Part shown: positions 35,692 through 44,450 of the stretch, piece by piece | Numbering within the stretch: the stretch's first letter is position 1 | Layout: every line of letters starts with the position of its first letter | Assembly (NCBI RefSeq): GCF_016653315.1 | Contig: NZ_NHSH01000040.1 | Coordinates: 35,143 to 99,142 of the forward strand | Direction of reading: 5' to 3' | Length of the DNA stretch: 64,000 nucleotides | Source: Halochromatium roseum | Lineage (GTDB): Bacteria; Pseudomonadota; Gammaproteobacteria; Chromatiales; Chromatiaceae | Notes under the pieces: generated by a model | Told to the model about the DNA's origin: nothing | The model's database searches: none | Seen by the model: the letters and a program-made list of their open reading frames with translations, nothing else | Translations under genes and position numbers: made by a program

Positions 35692-35989
35692 CCGATCATC
35701 ATGAAACCGTGCGTAACCTTGATCCTTGAGGAAAATCCATGCGTTTCGCTGGTTTTTGACCTTTGTCGTGGTTCCTTCGGGCGCTATCGGCTTAAATATA
35801 GCGTTCAGACAGAGCGCTCTAAAACCCTGATCAGTAGGGGGCTTTCTTGACCTAGCTTGGCCGCATCGTAGAGAATGCGCGGTCAGTTATGCAACACTTA
35901 GCGATATTCTTATCTTCATCATCAGACTGTTCGACCATCTCGTCGCTCGGGAGGTCGTGCATCGAGCCTAGCGAGGGGTCGACAAACGC
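35692..35989 (+). promoter_or_regulatory. Intergenic leader of petABC with a possible promoter
   Basis: This 298-base gap has no convincing gene. A -35-like TTGACC (35847-35852) is followed after 16 bases by TAGAGA (35869-35874), a plausible sigma-70 promoter for petABC. CGCTAT (35782-35787) and ATAGCG (35798-35803) form a short inverted repeat around an AT-rich centre, possibly a regulator site. A GGAGG lies at about 35951-35955. Confidence 0.4.
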
Positions 35990-36589
35990 ATGAACGAACA
36001 AGGAACGGATAAAAGCCGCAGGCGCATACTCGTCGCCGCAACGAGTGCAGTCGGTGCCGTTGGCGTCGGCTTCGTGGCCGTCCCTTTCATCTCTTCCATG
36101 AACCCAAGTGCCCGGGCGCGAGCCGCGGGTGCTCCAGTGGAGGCAGATGTCAGTAAGCTGGAACCAGGCGCGCTGCTTCGCGTCAAATTTCGCGGTCAAC
36201 CGATTTGGGTCGTGTACCGTACCGACGAAATGCTCGAAGCGCTTCCAACCAACGATCCGAAGCTCGTTGATCCGGGCTCCGAGTTGGCCACACAACAGCC
36301 CGAGTATTGCCAGAATCCGGCTCGGGCGATCAATCCACGTTACTTCGTGGCGATCGGTATCTGTACCCATCTCGGGTGCTCGCCGACCTACCGCCCCGAG
36401 TTCGCGCCGGATGATCTCGGTCCGGATTGGAAGGGCGGTTGGTTCTGCCCCTGCCATGGCTCGAAGTTCGACCTGGCAGGTCGAGTCTTCAAGGGGGTTC
36501 CGGCGCCGACGAATCTCGTCATCCCGAAACACACATATTTGAACGAATCCACCATCCTAGTGGGTGAGGATGAAGCAGGAGCCGCCTGA
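35990..36589 (+). CDS. petA: Ubiquinol-cytochrome c reductase iron-sulfur (Rieske) subunit
   Basis: This 199-residue Rieske protein of the cytochrome bc1 complex accepts an electron from quinol and passes it to cytochrome c1. The [2Fe-2S] ligands are in CTHLGC (125-130) and CPCHGS (153-158). The N-terminus has a twin-arginine signal (KSRRRILVAATSAV) that stays as the membrane anchor. The stop overlaps the petB start by one base (TGATG), showing coupling. Confidence 0.96.
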   Translation: MNEQGTDKSRRRILVAATSAVGAVGVGFVAVPFISSMNPSARARAAGAPVEADVSKLEPGALLRVKFRGQPIWVVYRTDEMLEALPTNDPKLVDPGSELATQQPEYCQNPARAINPRYFVAIGICTHLGCSPTYRPEFAPDDLGPDWKGGWFCPCHGSKFDLAGRVFKGVPAPTNLVIPKHTYLNESTILVGEDEAGAA

Positions 36590-37848
36590 TGAGCGTTGAG
36601 ACGGTAGATACGCCGCCGAGAGGGTTTCTCGGCTGGCTCGACAAGCGATTCCCGGTCATGGGTCTGTGGAACGACCACATGGCTCAGTACTACGCACCCA
36701 AGAACATGGGCCTTTGGTCGATATTCGGCTCCTTGGCCTTGGTGGTGCTGATCATTCAGATCGTGAGCGGTCTGTGGCTGGCGATGGCCTATAAGCCCTC
36801 CGCTGCTGAGGCCTTCGCATCGGTTGAGTACATCATGCGTGATGTCAACTGGGGTTGGCTGCTGCGCTATATCCACTCCACTGGCGCCTCATTCTTCTTC
36901 ATCCTGGTCTATCTGCACATGTTCCGAGGGCTGATGTGGGGCTCCTACAAGAACCCGCGTGAGCTGCTCTGGATCATCGGTGTGGTGATCTATCTGGCGA
37001 TGATGGCGACTGCGTTCTTTGGCTACCTGTTGCCCTGGGGGCAGATGTCGTACTGGGGTGCGCAGGTTATCGTCAACCTCTTCGCCGCCGTGCCAGAGGT
37101 CGGCGCCGACCTCTCGACTTGGGTGCGTGGTGACTACGTCATCTCCGATGTGACGCTGAATCGCTTCTTCGCCTTCCACTTCGTGATTCCGTTCCTGCTC
37201 GTCGCGCTGGTATTCCTACACATCGTCGCGCTGCATCGGGTCGGCTCGACCAACCCGGACGGCATCGAGATCAAGCAAGGTCCAAAGGGCAACAAGTGGG
37301 ACCCAAACAAGCCAGCCGACGGCATCCCCTTCCATCCGTACTATACGGTCAAAGATGTCACCGGCTTGGTGGTCTTCCTCGCAATCTTCTCACTGGTGGT
37401 GTTCTACGCCCCAGACATGGGCGGCCTGTTCCTTGAAGGACCCAACTTCCAGCCTGCCGATCCCTTGAAGACCCCTGAGCACATTGCACCAGTCTGGTAC
37501 TTCACTCCCTACTATGCGATGTTACGTGCAGTGCCGCCGATTGCAGGCTCGCAATTCCCCGGCGTGGTCGTGATGTTCGGTGCGATCCTGATCATGTTCT
37601 TCCTGCCTTGGCTAGATCGCAGCCCGGTCAGGTCGATGCGCTACAAGGGGCCGATCTCGCGCTTCTTCCTGGGTGCCTTCGCGGTGTCCTTCGTGGTCTT
37701 GGCCTATCTCGGGCTACAGCCTTCGACTGACCTCTACACCCTGCTCGCGCAGATCTTTACGGTGGTGTACTTCGCCTTCTTCCTACTGATGCCGATCTAT
37801 ACCAAGCTTGAAAAGACGAAGCCGGTCCCGGAGAGGGTGACGTCATGA
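36589..37848 (+). CDS. petB: Cytochrome b subunit of the bc1 complex
   Basis: This 419-residue integral membrane protein with eight helices carries both b hemes and the two quinone sites. The heme-ligand histidines are in the paired helices: RYIHSTGASFFFILVYLHMF (helix B) and FFAFHFVIPFLLVALVFLHI (helix D). The Qo-site PEWY-type motif appears as PVWYFTPYYAMLRAVP. The Trp-rich turn FGYLLPWGQMSYWGAQV is conserved. It is full length, fused rather than split into b6 and subunit IV, as in proteobacteria. It overlaps petC by four bases. Confidence 0.97.
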   Translation: MSVETVDTPPRGFLGWLDKRFPVMGLWNDHMAQYYAPKNMGLWSIFGSLALVVLIIQIVSGLWLAMAYKPSAAEAFASVEYIMRDVNWGWLLRYIHSTGASFFFILVYLHMFRGLMWGSYKNPRELLWIIGVVIYLAMMATAFFGYLLPWGQMSYWGAQVIVNLFAAVPEVGADLSTWVRGDYVISDVTLNRFFAFHFVIPFLLVALVFLHIVALHRVGSTNPDGIEIKQGPKGNKWDPNKPADGIPFHPYYTVKDVTGLVVFLAIFSLVVFYAPDMGGLFLEGPNFQPADPLKTPEHIAPVWYFTPYYAMLRAVPPIAGSQFPGVVVMFGAILIMFFLPWLDRSPVRSMRYKGPISRFFLGAFAVSFVVLAYLGLQPSTDLYTLLAQIFTVVYFAFFLLMPIYTKLEKTKPVPERVTS

Positions 37849-38588
37849 GAAACGCGATCTTTGCACTACTCCTCCTGGTCGCTCCCTTTGCGGCGATGGC
37901 TGCTGGTGGTCACGGCCCGGAATTGGAAGAGGCCAACATCGACCTGAAGGACAAGGCATCGCTGCAGCGCGGTGCGAAGTACTTCGTCAATTACTGCATG
38001 GGTTGCCACTCGCTGCAGTACATGCGCTATCAACGGATGGCCGATGACCTGGGTATTCCGGATGATGAGCTGCGGGCGAGTCTGCTGTTCGGTGATGCTA
38101 AGCCGACCGACATGATGACCAATGCCCTCAATCCGGCGGATGGCGTCAAGTGGTTTGGTACTGAAATCCCGGATCTGACCTTGGTGACGCGCTGGCGCTC
38201 GCCGGACTGGGTTTTCAGCTATCTGAAGTCCTACTATGTCGATGATACGCGGCCATACGGGGTCAATAACCTCGTCTTCCCCGATGTTGGCATGCCTCAT
38301 CCGTTCGTCCATCTACAGGGTGTGCAGGCGCCGGTTTATGCTGGTGGTCACGGAGACCATGGCGAAGGAGGCGGTCATGTGGTGGGCGTCAAGCTGGTTG
38401 AGCCCGGCCAGATGACCCCAGGCGAATACGACCTGATGGTAAGGGATCTGACGAACTTCCTGACCTATGCCGGAGAGCCGTCCAAGCTGGAGCGTCGCCA
38501 GCTCGGTCTCTACGTGCTGCTATTCCTCGGCTTGATGTTCATCGTATCCTTCTATCTGAAGCGTGAGTTCTGGAAGGACGTGCACTGA
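37845..38588 (+). CDS. petC: Cytochrome c1 subunit of the bc1 complex
   Basis: This 247-residue protein has a signal peptide (NAIFALLLLVAPFAAMAA). The heme c site is CMGCH at 51-55 and the likely methionine ligand is in FPDVGMPHPF. A C-terminal membrane anchor (LYVLLFLGLMFIVSFYL) is followed by KREFWKDVH. A His/Gly-rich loop (AGGHGDHGEGGGH) around residue 170 is an unusual local feature. ATG 37845 overlaps the petB stop. Confidence 0.96.
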   Translation: MRNAIFALLLLVAPFAAMAAGGHGPELEEANIDLKDKASLQRGAKYFVNYCMGCHSLQYMRYQRMADDLGIPDDELRASLLFGDAKPTDMMTNALNPADGVKWFGTEIPDLTLVTRWRSPDWVFSYLKSYYVDDTRPYGVNNLVFPDVGMPHPFVHLQGVQAPVYAGGHGDHGEGGGHVVGVKLVEPGQMTPGEYDLMVRDLTNFLTYAGEPSKLERRQLGLYVLLFLGLMFIVSFYLKREFWKDVH

Positions 38589-38640
38589 TGACGGCCTAGG
38601 TGTGTCGGGCGCATAGGCACCCTTCGCGTCATCTCTCAGG

Positions 38641-38673
38641 CGGCGACCAATGGCTTTTGGCTGCTGGTCGCCG
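38641..38673 (+). terminator. Stem-loop downstream of petABC
   Basis: CGGCGACCA (38641-38649) pairs perfectly with TGGTCGCCG (38665-38673), nine G/C-rich pairs around a 15-base loop, 52 bases after the petC stop. It is followed by TTCTGCG rather than a strong T-run. It is probably the end of the petABC transcript. The rest of the gap to sspA (to 38884) shows nothing clear. Confidence 0.6.
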
Positions 38674-38884
38674 TTCTGCGTTCGAGGTATGCACGCATAA
38701 GCCCGATGCGTAGTCGAGCAATGTACCGCAACCTATTCGTCGGGTTTCGGTGTATCCTTCGGCTGTGGTGTCAGTCTCTGGGGAGGGCGGCACCTTGTCA
38801 TTATGACCCTTCGGTAACCATTTGTAGCCTGCTTCTGTGCTCCCCGTCGTGCAGCGGTAAGCTCTTCGTCAGGAAACAGAGCCA

Positions 38885-39514
38885 GTGGCTGGCAACAGAC
38901 GATCGACCATGACGCTCTTCTCTGATCCAACCTGTCCGTACTGCCATCGTGTTCGGATGGTCATTGCCGAGAAGCGGGTCAATATCGAGATTGTCGAAGT
39001 AGACGCACATGCGCTGCCCGACGAACTCATCGAGTGTAATCCGTACGGCACGGTTCCGACCCTGGTCGATCGCGATCTGCGTCTTTACGAATCGCTGATT
39101 GTGATGGAGTATCTGGACGAGCGCTTCCCGCATCCGCCGTTGCTACCAGTCGATCCGGTCGGGCGTGCGAATGCTCGCTTGTTCATCTATCGGGTTGACC
39201 GCGATTGGTACGATCGGATGCGGATCATCCGCACGGGCGATGCCGCGGCTGCCGACCAGGCTCGAAAGGAGCTGATCGAAAGCCTCGTCGCGGTTGCGCC
39301 GATCTTCGCCGCGAACCGTTTCTTCATGAGCGACGAGTTCTCGCTCGTCGACTGCTGCGTTGCGCCACTGCTGTGGCGGCTGCCGGTGCTCGAACTCGAG
39401 CTGCCTGCGGCAGCGAGTCCGGTCACGGAGTATGCGGCGCGCATTTTTGAATGGCCATCATTTCGCTCTAGCCTGACTGAGGCCGAGCGCGACATGGTCA
39501 CCGGCCTGGCCTAG
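38885..39514 (+). CDS. sspA: Stringent starvation protein A (GST-fold)
   Basis: This 209-residue GST-fold protein associates with RNA polymerase during starvation. The N-terminal thioredoxin-like domain starts MAGNRRSTMTLFSD and has IECNPYGTVPTLVDRDL (cis-proline) and LYESLIVMEYLDERFPHPP. The helical C-terminal domain ends in FEWPSFRSSLTEAER. Here the N-terminal loop reads TCPYCHRVR, a glutaredoxin-like C-x-x-C that E. coli SspA lacks. GTG 38885 matches the usual SspA N-terminus. It is followed after 16 bases by sspB. Confidence 0.92.
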   Translation: MAGNRRSTMTLFSDPTCPYCHRVRMVIAEKRVNIEIVEVDAHALPDELIECNPYGTVPTLVDRDLRLYESLIVMEYLDERFPHPPLLPVDPVGRANARLFIYRVDRDWYDRMRIIRTGDAAAADQARKELIESLVAVAPIFAANRFFMSDEFSLVDCCVAPLLWRLPVLELELPAAASPVTEYAARIFEWPSFRSSLTEAERDMVTGLA

Positions 39515-39530
39515 ACGCTAGGAGCTGCCG

Positions 39531-39962
39531 ATGACGTCCAACCGTCCTTATCTGATCCGCGCCCTCTACGAGTGGATCGCCGACAACGACATGACCCCAC
39601 ACCTATTGGTGGATGCCGAGAAGCCAGGGGTCGTTGTGCCTCGCGGCTATGTGGTTGACGGACGGATCGTGCTGAATCTGGCCACTGGCGCGGTTCAGAG
39701 TCTTGTGCTGGGTGATGAGGCCATCCTGTTTGCGGCGCGCTTCAGTGGAAAGTCCTTCCCTGTCGAAGTGCCGGTCGGGGCCGTGCTCGGAATCTACGCC
39801 CGCGAAAATGGCCAGGGTATGCTGTTTCCGGAAGAGCATGCCGATGATGCAGCGGCCTCCGATGATGAGCAGGGTGCAGAGTCCTCTGGCGGTGACACTG
39901 GCCCCACCGATGGCCCGAATGACAAGTCGCCGAAGCGCCCTGCGCTGCGGGTCGTTAAATAA
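39531..39962 (+). CDS. sspB: ClpXP adaptor SspB
   Basis: This 143-residue adaptor delivers ssrA-tagged proteins to ClpXP. The substrate-binding domain runs from RPYLIRALYEWIADNDMTPH through GKSFPVEVPVGAVLGIYARE. A disordered Asp/Glu/Gly-rich linker follows. The C-terminus RPALRVVK is the ClpX-binding (XB) peptide. The pairing with sspA is standard. Confidence 0.93.
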   Translation: MTSNRPYLIRALYEWIADNDMTPHLLVDAEKPGVVVPRGYVVDGRIVLNLATGAVQSLVLGDEAILFAARFSGKSFPVEVPVGAVLGIYARENGQGMLFPEEHADDAAASDDEQGAESSGGDTGPTDGPNDKSPKRPALRVVK

Positions 39963-39979
39963 TCCGCACAGCGTTCCGA

Positions 39980-40297
39980 TCAAGCGTCGTCACTGAGCTG
40001 CGGTAGCCCGAGGCTCAGGTCGACCAGCTCGAGGCCGAGCAACACCAGATAGCCGGTGCGTCGCCCGATGCCTTCCTCGCTGAACTCGAAGCGATAAACG
40101 CGTCGAATACGCAAGCCGCGAGAACGCCAGCGCAGACCAAGCCGACGCAGTGCGACCGCCTGATCCAGCAACTGGACGTCCCGCTCTTTGCACGCGCGTT
40201 GCGCAAGGCCGACAGCCATCTCTCGCGCACGAGCGGCGTCGAGCCAGAACCAGCCAACACCGAGCACGATGATCAGTGCCAGCAGTTGATCAGTCAA
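39980..40297 (-). CDS. DUF3301 single-pass membrane protein
   Basis: This 105-residue protein has one N-terminal membrane helix (LLALIIVLGVGWFWLDAARA) and then a soluble domain with RIRRVYRFEFSEEGIGRRTGYLVL, typical of DUF3301. The start is TTG 40297, overlapping the stop of the upstream lipoprotein gene as TTGA; the longer open frame upstream is not coding. Function unknown. It is in an operon with the lipoprotein and converges on sspB. Confidence 0.75.
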   Translation of the reverse strand: MTDQLLALIIVLGVGWFWLDAARAREMAVGLAQRACKERDVQLLDQAVALRRLGLRWRSRGLRIRRVYRFEFSEEGIGRRTGYLVLLGLELVDLSLGLPQLSDDA

Positions 40298-40788
40298 CGC
40301 CTCAGGTCCTGCATGCGAGCCAGCGCCTGTTCGTCGCCGAACGAAGGCAGACCCGATTCGAGCCACCAGGCGCCGCTGATTGGATCGTAGCGCCAGTGCT
40401 GGCGGTCGGCGACCTGCTTCAGACGTTGTCGGTCTTTGAATACATACGCGATCTGGACGAGCTGTACCGCCGTATCATCCGGTGAGATGACACCTGGTTG
40501 CACGACCTCGTAGCCGGTGATCTGGATATTATTCAGGTGTTCCATATCCAGATCGGTGCGACGCTCGGGGCTGACGAACCCCGCTGCGGTTGGGAAGTAG
40601 CCCCAGCGGATCGCTTGGCGGTAGCTGCTGAGCGTGTTCTCTAAGGCGATACGCTTGGCGTCTTCTTTAACGCGTCCGCAACCGGCTGTCATGCCAGCGA
40701 TCAATAGCAGGATCAGCACCAGGGCCAAGAGGGGCCGTCGGGCACAGGGTGCGGTCTTGTGGGGGCGGGGGAGCGGGCATTTGGTCAC
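40294..40788 (-). CDS. Putative small lipoprotein
   Basis: The product (~164 residues from GTG 40788) has a basic N-terminus, a hydrophobic stretch (LLALVLILLLIAGMTAGC) and a lipobox ending in A-G-C, so it is probably a lipoprotein. The mature part is mixed alpha/beta, with SSYRQAIRWGYFPTAAGFV and RQHWRYDPISGAWWLESGLP. I do not recognise a named family. No ATG precedes the signal sequence; GTG 40788 is the best start. It is coupled to the DUF3301 gene by a TTGA overlap. The pair may act together in the envelope. Confidence 0.7.
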   Translation of the reverse strand: MTKCPLPRPHKTAPCARRPLLALVLILLLIAGMTAGCGRVKEDAKRIALENTLSSYRQAIRWGYFPTAAGFVSPERRTDLDMEHLNNIQITGYEVVQPGVISPDDTAVQLVQIAYVFKDRQRLKQVADRQHWRYDPISGAWWLESGLPSFGDEQALARMQDLRR

Positions 40789-40936
40789 AGCGGGCTGGGT
40801 ACTCGGGGGCAGGCGAATGCTCGGTGCGCCCGATAATAGGCGAGCGGATAGGTTGGTGCCAGTTGGCTGTCGGTGAGTGGCTGCGGCAATGTCATCGCCC
40901 GTGTATGATGCGGGCCTTGATTGATCATGCTGCCCG

Positions 40937-42148
40937 GTGTTCGTGAATATCCACTCGCCCGAAGAACCGATTCGCGAAGTCCAGACCGACTCGACCCACA
41001 TCAGGCTACTTGGTACTGCGCATGTTTCCAAGGCCAGCGCCGATAAGGTGGCAGAGCTGTTGGGGCCTGATGGCCCAGAGGTCGACGCGGTTGCGGTAGA
41101 GCTATGCCGCAGCCGTGCTGAATCGATGACCGATCCCGAGGCCTTGGCGCGCCTAGACCTGTTCGCGGTGATTCGTCAGCGCCGGGTCTATATGGTCGCG
41201 GCAAGTCTGGCCTTGGGTGCCTATCAGCAGCGGATTGCCGATCAATTCGGTATCGAGCCAGGTGCCGAGCAGCGCATGGCGATGCGGATGGCGGAGATGC
41301 GTCAACTGCCGCTCTTGTTGATCGATCGTGAGGTCGGTATCACGCTGCGGCGAGCTGCCCACAACGTCGGATGGTTCCAGCGCTTAAACCTGTTCACTGG
41401 GCTGCTGGCCGGGTTGCTCACGCGCGAGAAGGTGACCGAAGAAGAGGTCGAGGCTCTCAAGCAAGGTGACATCCTCGAGACGGCTTTCGCCGAGTTCGCA
41501 CAGGATCGCTCAAGCCTATTCACGCCATTGATCCACGAGCGCGACCAGTACATGGCCGCGCGCTTGAGGCAAGAGGCTGAGCAGCATGGTTATCGAAATA
41601 TCCTAGCCGTGGTTGGTGCCGGACACCTGAAGGGCCTTTCAGAGCAGCTTGAATCGGCGACCGAGCCGCCCGATCAGACCATTGCGAGTCTGGATCAGGT
41701 GCCGCCGCCCTCGCGCTTCTGGCGTGCCTTTCCTTGGCTGGTGGTGGTGGTGATTCTCAGCGTCTTCGCCTACGGATTCACCCGCAACCCCGAGCTGGGC
41801 TGGAACATGGTCGCCGACTGGGTGTTGATCAACGGTGGTCTGTCAGCGCTGGGCGCGGCACTTGCCGCTGCGCATCCGTTGACCGTGCTCGGCGCCTTCT
41901 TTGCGGCCCCGTTGACCTCGCTCAATCCCACCATTGGTGCCGGCATGGTTGCCGGGGCATTGGAACTCTCGCTGCGGCGTCCTAGCGTAGGTGATTTCAG
42001 TAGCCTACGTGAGGATGTGACCAGCCTGCGGGGTTGGTGGCGCAACCGTGTCTCGCGGGTGTTGCTGGTGTTTATCTTTAGCACCATGGGTTCTGCGGCT
42101 GGCACCTATTTGGCGGGTTTTCGGATCATCGACCGCCTCGTGGTCTGA
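40937..42148 (+). CDS. TraB/PrgY-family membrane protein
   Basis: The N-terminal ~270 residues form a TraB-type domain (Tiki-like fold): LLGTAHVSKAS with the conserved GTAHVS, VAVELCRSRAESM (conserved E and C-R) and LAVVGAGHLKGLSEQL (GxxH region). The last ~130 residues carry four to five membrane helices (WLVVVVILSVFAYGF, LSALGAALAAAHPLTVLGAF). TraB proteins in enterococci limit pheromone activity; bacterial homologues are suspected metalloproteases, but their substrates are unknown. The start is GTG 40937 or GTG 40943. Confidence 0.85.
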   Translation: MFVNIHSPEEPIREVQTDSTHIRLLGTAHVSKASADKVAELLGPDGPEVDAVAVELCRSRAESMTDPEALARLDLFAVIRQRRVYMVAASLALGAYQQRIADQFGIEPGAEQRMAMRMAEMRQLPLLLIDREVGITLRRAAHNVGWFQRLNLFTGLLAGLLTREKVTEEEVEALKQGDILETAFAEFAQDRSSLFTPLIHERDQYMAARLRQEAEQHGYRNILAVVGAGHLKGLSEQLESATEPPDQTIASLDQVPPPSRFWRAFPWLVVVVILSVFAYGFTRNPELGWNMVADWVLINGGLSALGAALAAAHPLTVLGAFFAAPLTSLNPTIGAGMVAGALELSLRRPSVGDFSSLREDVTSLRGWWRNRVSRVLLVFIFSTMGSAAGTYLAGFRIIDRLVV

Positions 42149-42214
42149 CCAACTCCGCCCTGGTGCCAGAGACCTCTGTGCCTGACCTTCGGTGCTGGGG
42201 TTGCAGCAGTGCGC

Positions 42215-42436
42215 TCAGTGCCGCGGTAACCCGTCTTCTTGATCCGCTTCGCTCCAGTTGTCCGCCTCTGATTCAGCATCCGTGCTGCCTAGGGGCTCGC
42301 TGATGCGATGCGTCTCATTGAGCCAGTCGCCGAGGTCACAGAGCTTGCAGCGCTTGCTGCAGAAAGGGCGCCAGGCTGACTCTGGCCCCCAGACAACCTC
42401 TTTGCCGCAATGCGGACAGGCGACGATTGTTGGCAT
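42215..42436 (-). CDS. yacG: DNA gyrase inhibitor YacG (zinc-binding)
   Basis: This 73-residue zinc protein has the ligand set C-x2-C ([12 protein letters not shown]) and C-x3-C ([16 protein letters not shown]), the YacG signature. In E. coli YacG binds GyrB and inhibits gyrase. The C-terminal half is acidic and disordered. ATG 42436 starts [10 protein letters not shown]. It lies 19 bases after zapD, the usual order (coaE is absent here). Confidence 0.92.
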   Translation of the reverse strand: MPTIVACPHCGKEVVWGPESAWRPFCSKRCKLCDLGDWLNETHRISEPLGSTDAESEADNWSEADQEDGLPRH

Positions 42437-42455
42437 CGTTGAACAGTCCTGTGAT

Positions 42456-43223
42456 CTAGAACAGGCAGCAGGTGAGCAGGAAGGGCACGTCATCTTGCGA
42501 TTGCAGGGGTCGACCGGTCTGGTTAGCCTGCATGAAACGGATGCTGAAACGGTTTTTGTGCCCGCTGATCTCAGGGTATACCGGCCACTCTGGCTCGAGT
42601 GCGACCCGCAGCAATTGTGCCGGCGCCTGGCTATCTAACGACTCCTGGAAGAAGCCCTCGGGCGCGATCAGCTTGCGGGGTGTAGCGCTGGTACGCGCTA
42701 GCGAGAGGACTAGCCGAATGGCTTCGCTGACGGGTTTGATCTCGTCGGTCCAGCTGGCGATGCGGGCTCGTCGTTGCTCGATCGGCTGAGTGAGAAAGTG
42801 GTGATAGAGCGGAACGTCAAAGCTACAGGCGCCGCCGGGGATACTGCTGCGTTGGGCAACGGCCTTGAGAAAGGCATCATCGCGCGCTCGGCTGCTGATC
42901 TGGCCATTGATCTCATGAATGGCCGCGGCGGCATGCTCCAGACCACTGAAGACTTCCTTGAGGGCCGCGGGGTCGACGCCGGGCTGATTGCGCACGCGGG
43001 CGAGGGTTGAGAGATTGCGGTCGATCTCCTTGAGCAGCTCGGTCTTGATATCAGCGCGAGCGGTGATAGCGATGATGTCGAGCAAGGCCTCGATGGCAGC
43101 GCGCATGCACCAGTGTTCGGGCTGCGCGACAAAGTAGTCGAGCTTCTCGAACAGGTGCTCGAGCCTTAGGAAGGTGCGAATGCGCTCGTTCAGCGGATGC
43201 TCGAAGATGATTTCATGCGACAC
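42456..43223 (-). CDS. zapD: Cell division protein ZapD
   Basis: This 255-residue FtsZ-bundling protein begins [20 protein letters not shown], the family hallmark, and includes [19 protein letters not shown] and the C-terminal [14 protein letters not shown]. ZapD crosslinks FtsZ filaments in the Z-ring. In a zapD-yacG operon. Confidence 0.93.
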   Translation of the reverse strand: MSHEIIFEHPLNERIRTFLRLEHLFEKLDYFVAQPEHWCMRAAIEALLDIIAITARADIKTELLKEIDRNLSTLARVRNQPGVDPAALKEVFSGLEHAAAAIHEINGQISSRARDDAFLKAVAQRSSIPGGACSFDVPLYHHFLTQPIEQRRARIASWTDEIKPVSEAIRLVLSLARTSATPRKLIAPEGFFQESLDSQAPAQLLRVALEPEWPVYPEISGHKNRFSIRFMQANQTGRPLQSQDDVPFLLTCCLF

Positions 43224-43461
43224 GATGCGGCTTCCTTAGGCGCTTTGGATAGCGGTCAAGGTGCCAGATTCTGCGCCATCAAGGGTTCAGGGTAAAGGCA
43301 CCGATCCTGCCGCTGTGCTGCCGTTGCCCTTAGGCCAATGATAGACTGACGCGCTTGGGTGCGATGCAAAAAGACTGAAGCGCGCATCAACGAACCTGAT
43401 TTTTGTTTTCAATTGTTGCTGAGGCCTCCGATCATCCGGGGGCTCGAATCGAGGGATTCAC

Positions 43462-44211
43462 ATGGCCGGTCACAGTAAATGGGCCAACATCAAACACCGC
43501 AAGGCGGCGCAGGACAAGAAGCGCGGCAAGGTTTGGACCAAGCTGATCCGCGAGGTGACGGTCGCAGCGCGCGAGGGCGGCGCTGATCCAGCCTCAAATC
43601 CGCGCCTGCGTTTGGCGATGGACAAGGCGCTAGGCGCCAACATGCCGCGCGATACCATCGATCGGGCGATCAAGCGCGGTGCGGGTGCCGATGATGCGGA
43701 CAACTACGAGGAGATCCGCTACGAAGGTTACGCCCCTGGTGGTGTAGCCGTGATGGTGGATTGCATGACCGACAATCGCAACCGCACCGCCTCCGAGGTG
43801 CGGCATGCGTTCAGCAAGTACGGGGGCAACCTCGGCACTGATGGCTCGGTGGCCTACCTGTTCTCGAAGCAGGGCGTGGTCAGCTTTCAGCCTGGCACCG
43901 ATGAAGATGCGGTGATGGAGGCGGCGTTGGAGGCCGGTGCTGAGGATGTGGTGTTGAACGATGATGGCTCGCTTGATGTGATTACCGCACCGGAAGAATT
44001 TAGTGCGGTCTGTGATGCCTTAGCCGCCTCGGGCTTTGATACCAGCGTCTCCGAGGTCAGCTTCAATGCGGCGACCCAGATCGAGCTCGATGCCGAAGGC
44101 GCCGAGAAGCTGCTGAGGATGGTCGATGCGCTCGAAGACCTGGACGACGTGCAAGAGGTCTACAACAACGCCGACATCCCCGACGAGGTCATGGCCGCGC
44201 TCGATAATTGA
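43462..44211 (+). CDS. yebC: YebC/PmpR-family protein
   Basis: This 249-residue protein opens with [20 protein letters not shown] and has [32 protein letters not shown] and [18 protein letters not shown]. YebC-family proteins were described as transcription regulators and more recently as factors easing ribosome stalling at proline stretches. It lies upstream of ruvC, the standard order. The 238-base divergent gap to zapD contains no clear promoter motif. Confidence 0.95.
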   Translation: MAGHSKWANIKHRKAAQDKKRGKVWTKLIREVTVAAREGGADPASNPRLRLAMDKALGANMPRDTIDRAIKRGAGADDADNYEEIRYEGYAPGGVAVMVDCMTDNRNRTASEVRHAFSKYGGNLGTDGSVAYLFSKQGVVSFQPGTDEDAVMEAALEAGAEDVVLNDDGSLDVITAPEEFSAVCDALAASGFDTSVSEVSFNAATQIELDAEGAEKLLRMVDALEDLDDVQEVYNNADIPDEVMAALDN

Positions 44212-44224
44212 TGCAGACAGCTGA

Positions 44225-44254
44225 GCAGATCACTGACGCAGATCACTGACGCAG
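44225..44254. repeat. 13-bp tandem duplication (GCAGATCACTGAC)
   Basis: Two exact copies plus GCAG lie 14 bases after the yebC stop, in the spacer before ruvC. Confidence 0.85.
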
Positions 44255-44380
44255 TTAGCAGCGCACAGCCTGCCGAGCAGCCAATCACGCAGCCACCAGG
44301 ATCGCCCTGTAAGCCCTTATGGACTCAGCCAGTCAGTTCGCCCATGGCGCCATCGCCGCTTAGCAACTGTCCATCAACCT

Positions 44381-44446
44381 CTTCCCGATTTGAGGGCCCG
44401 TGGTGGGCGATTATCGGGAAGTAAAAAATGGGCAGCCACTTAGGCA
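44381..44446 (+). repeat. Dispersed hairpin element, copy 2
   Basis: CTTCCCGAT (44381-44389) and ATCGGGAAG (44413-44421) form a nine-pair stem around a 23-base loop with an inner GCCC/GGGC. The tail GTAAAAAATGGGCAGCC continues the match to the copy at 19141-19204 on the minus strand. It ends five bases before the likely ruvC start. Confidence 0.7.
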
Positions 44447-44450
44447 TCGC

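Noticed and set aside
44400-44450. ruvC starting at GTG 44400 or 44403
   Set aside because: The segment lies within a repeat found elsewhere in the window, and RuvC proteins do not carry such an extension. It is kept as an alternative because of a GAGGG ribosome-like site.
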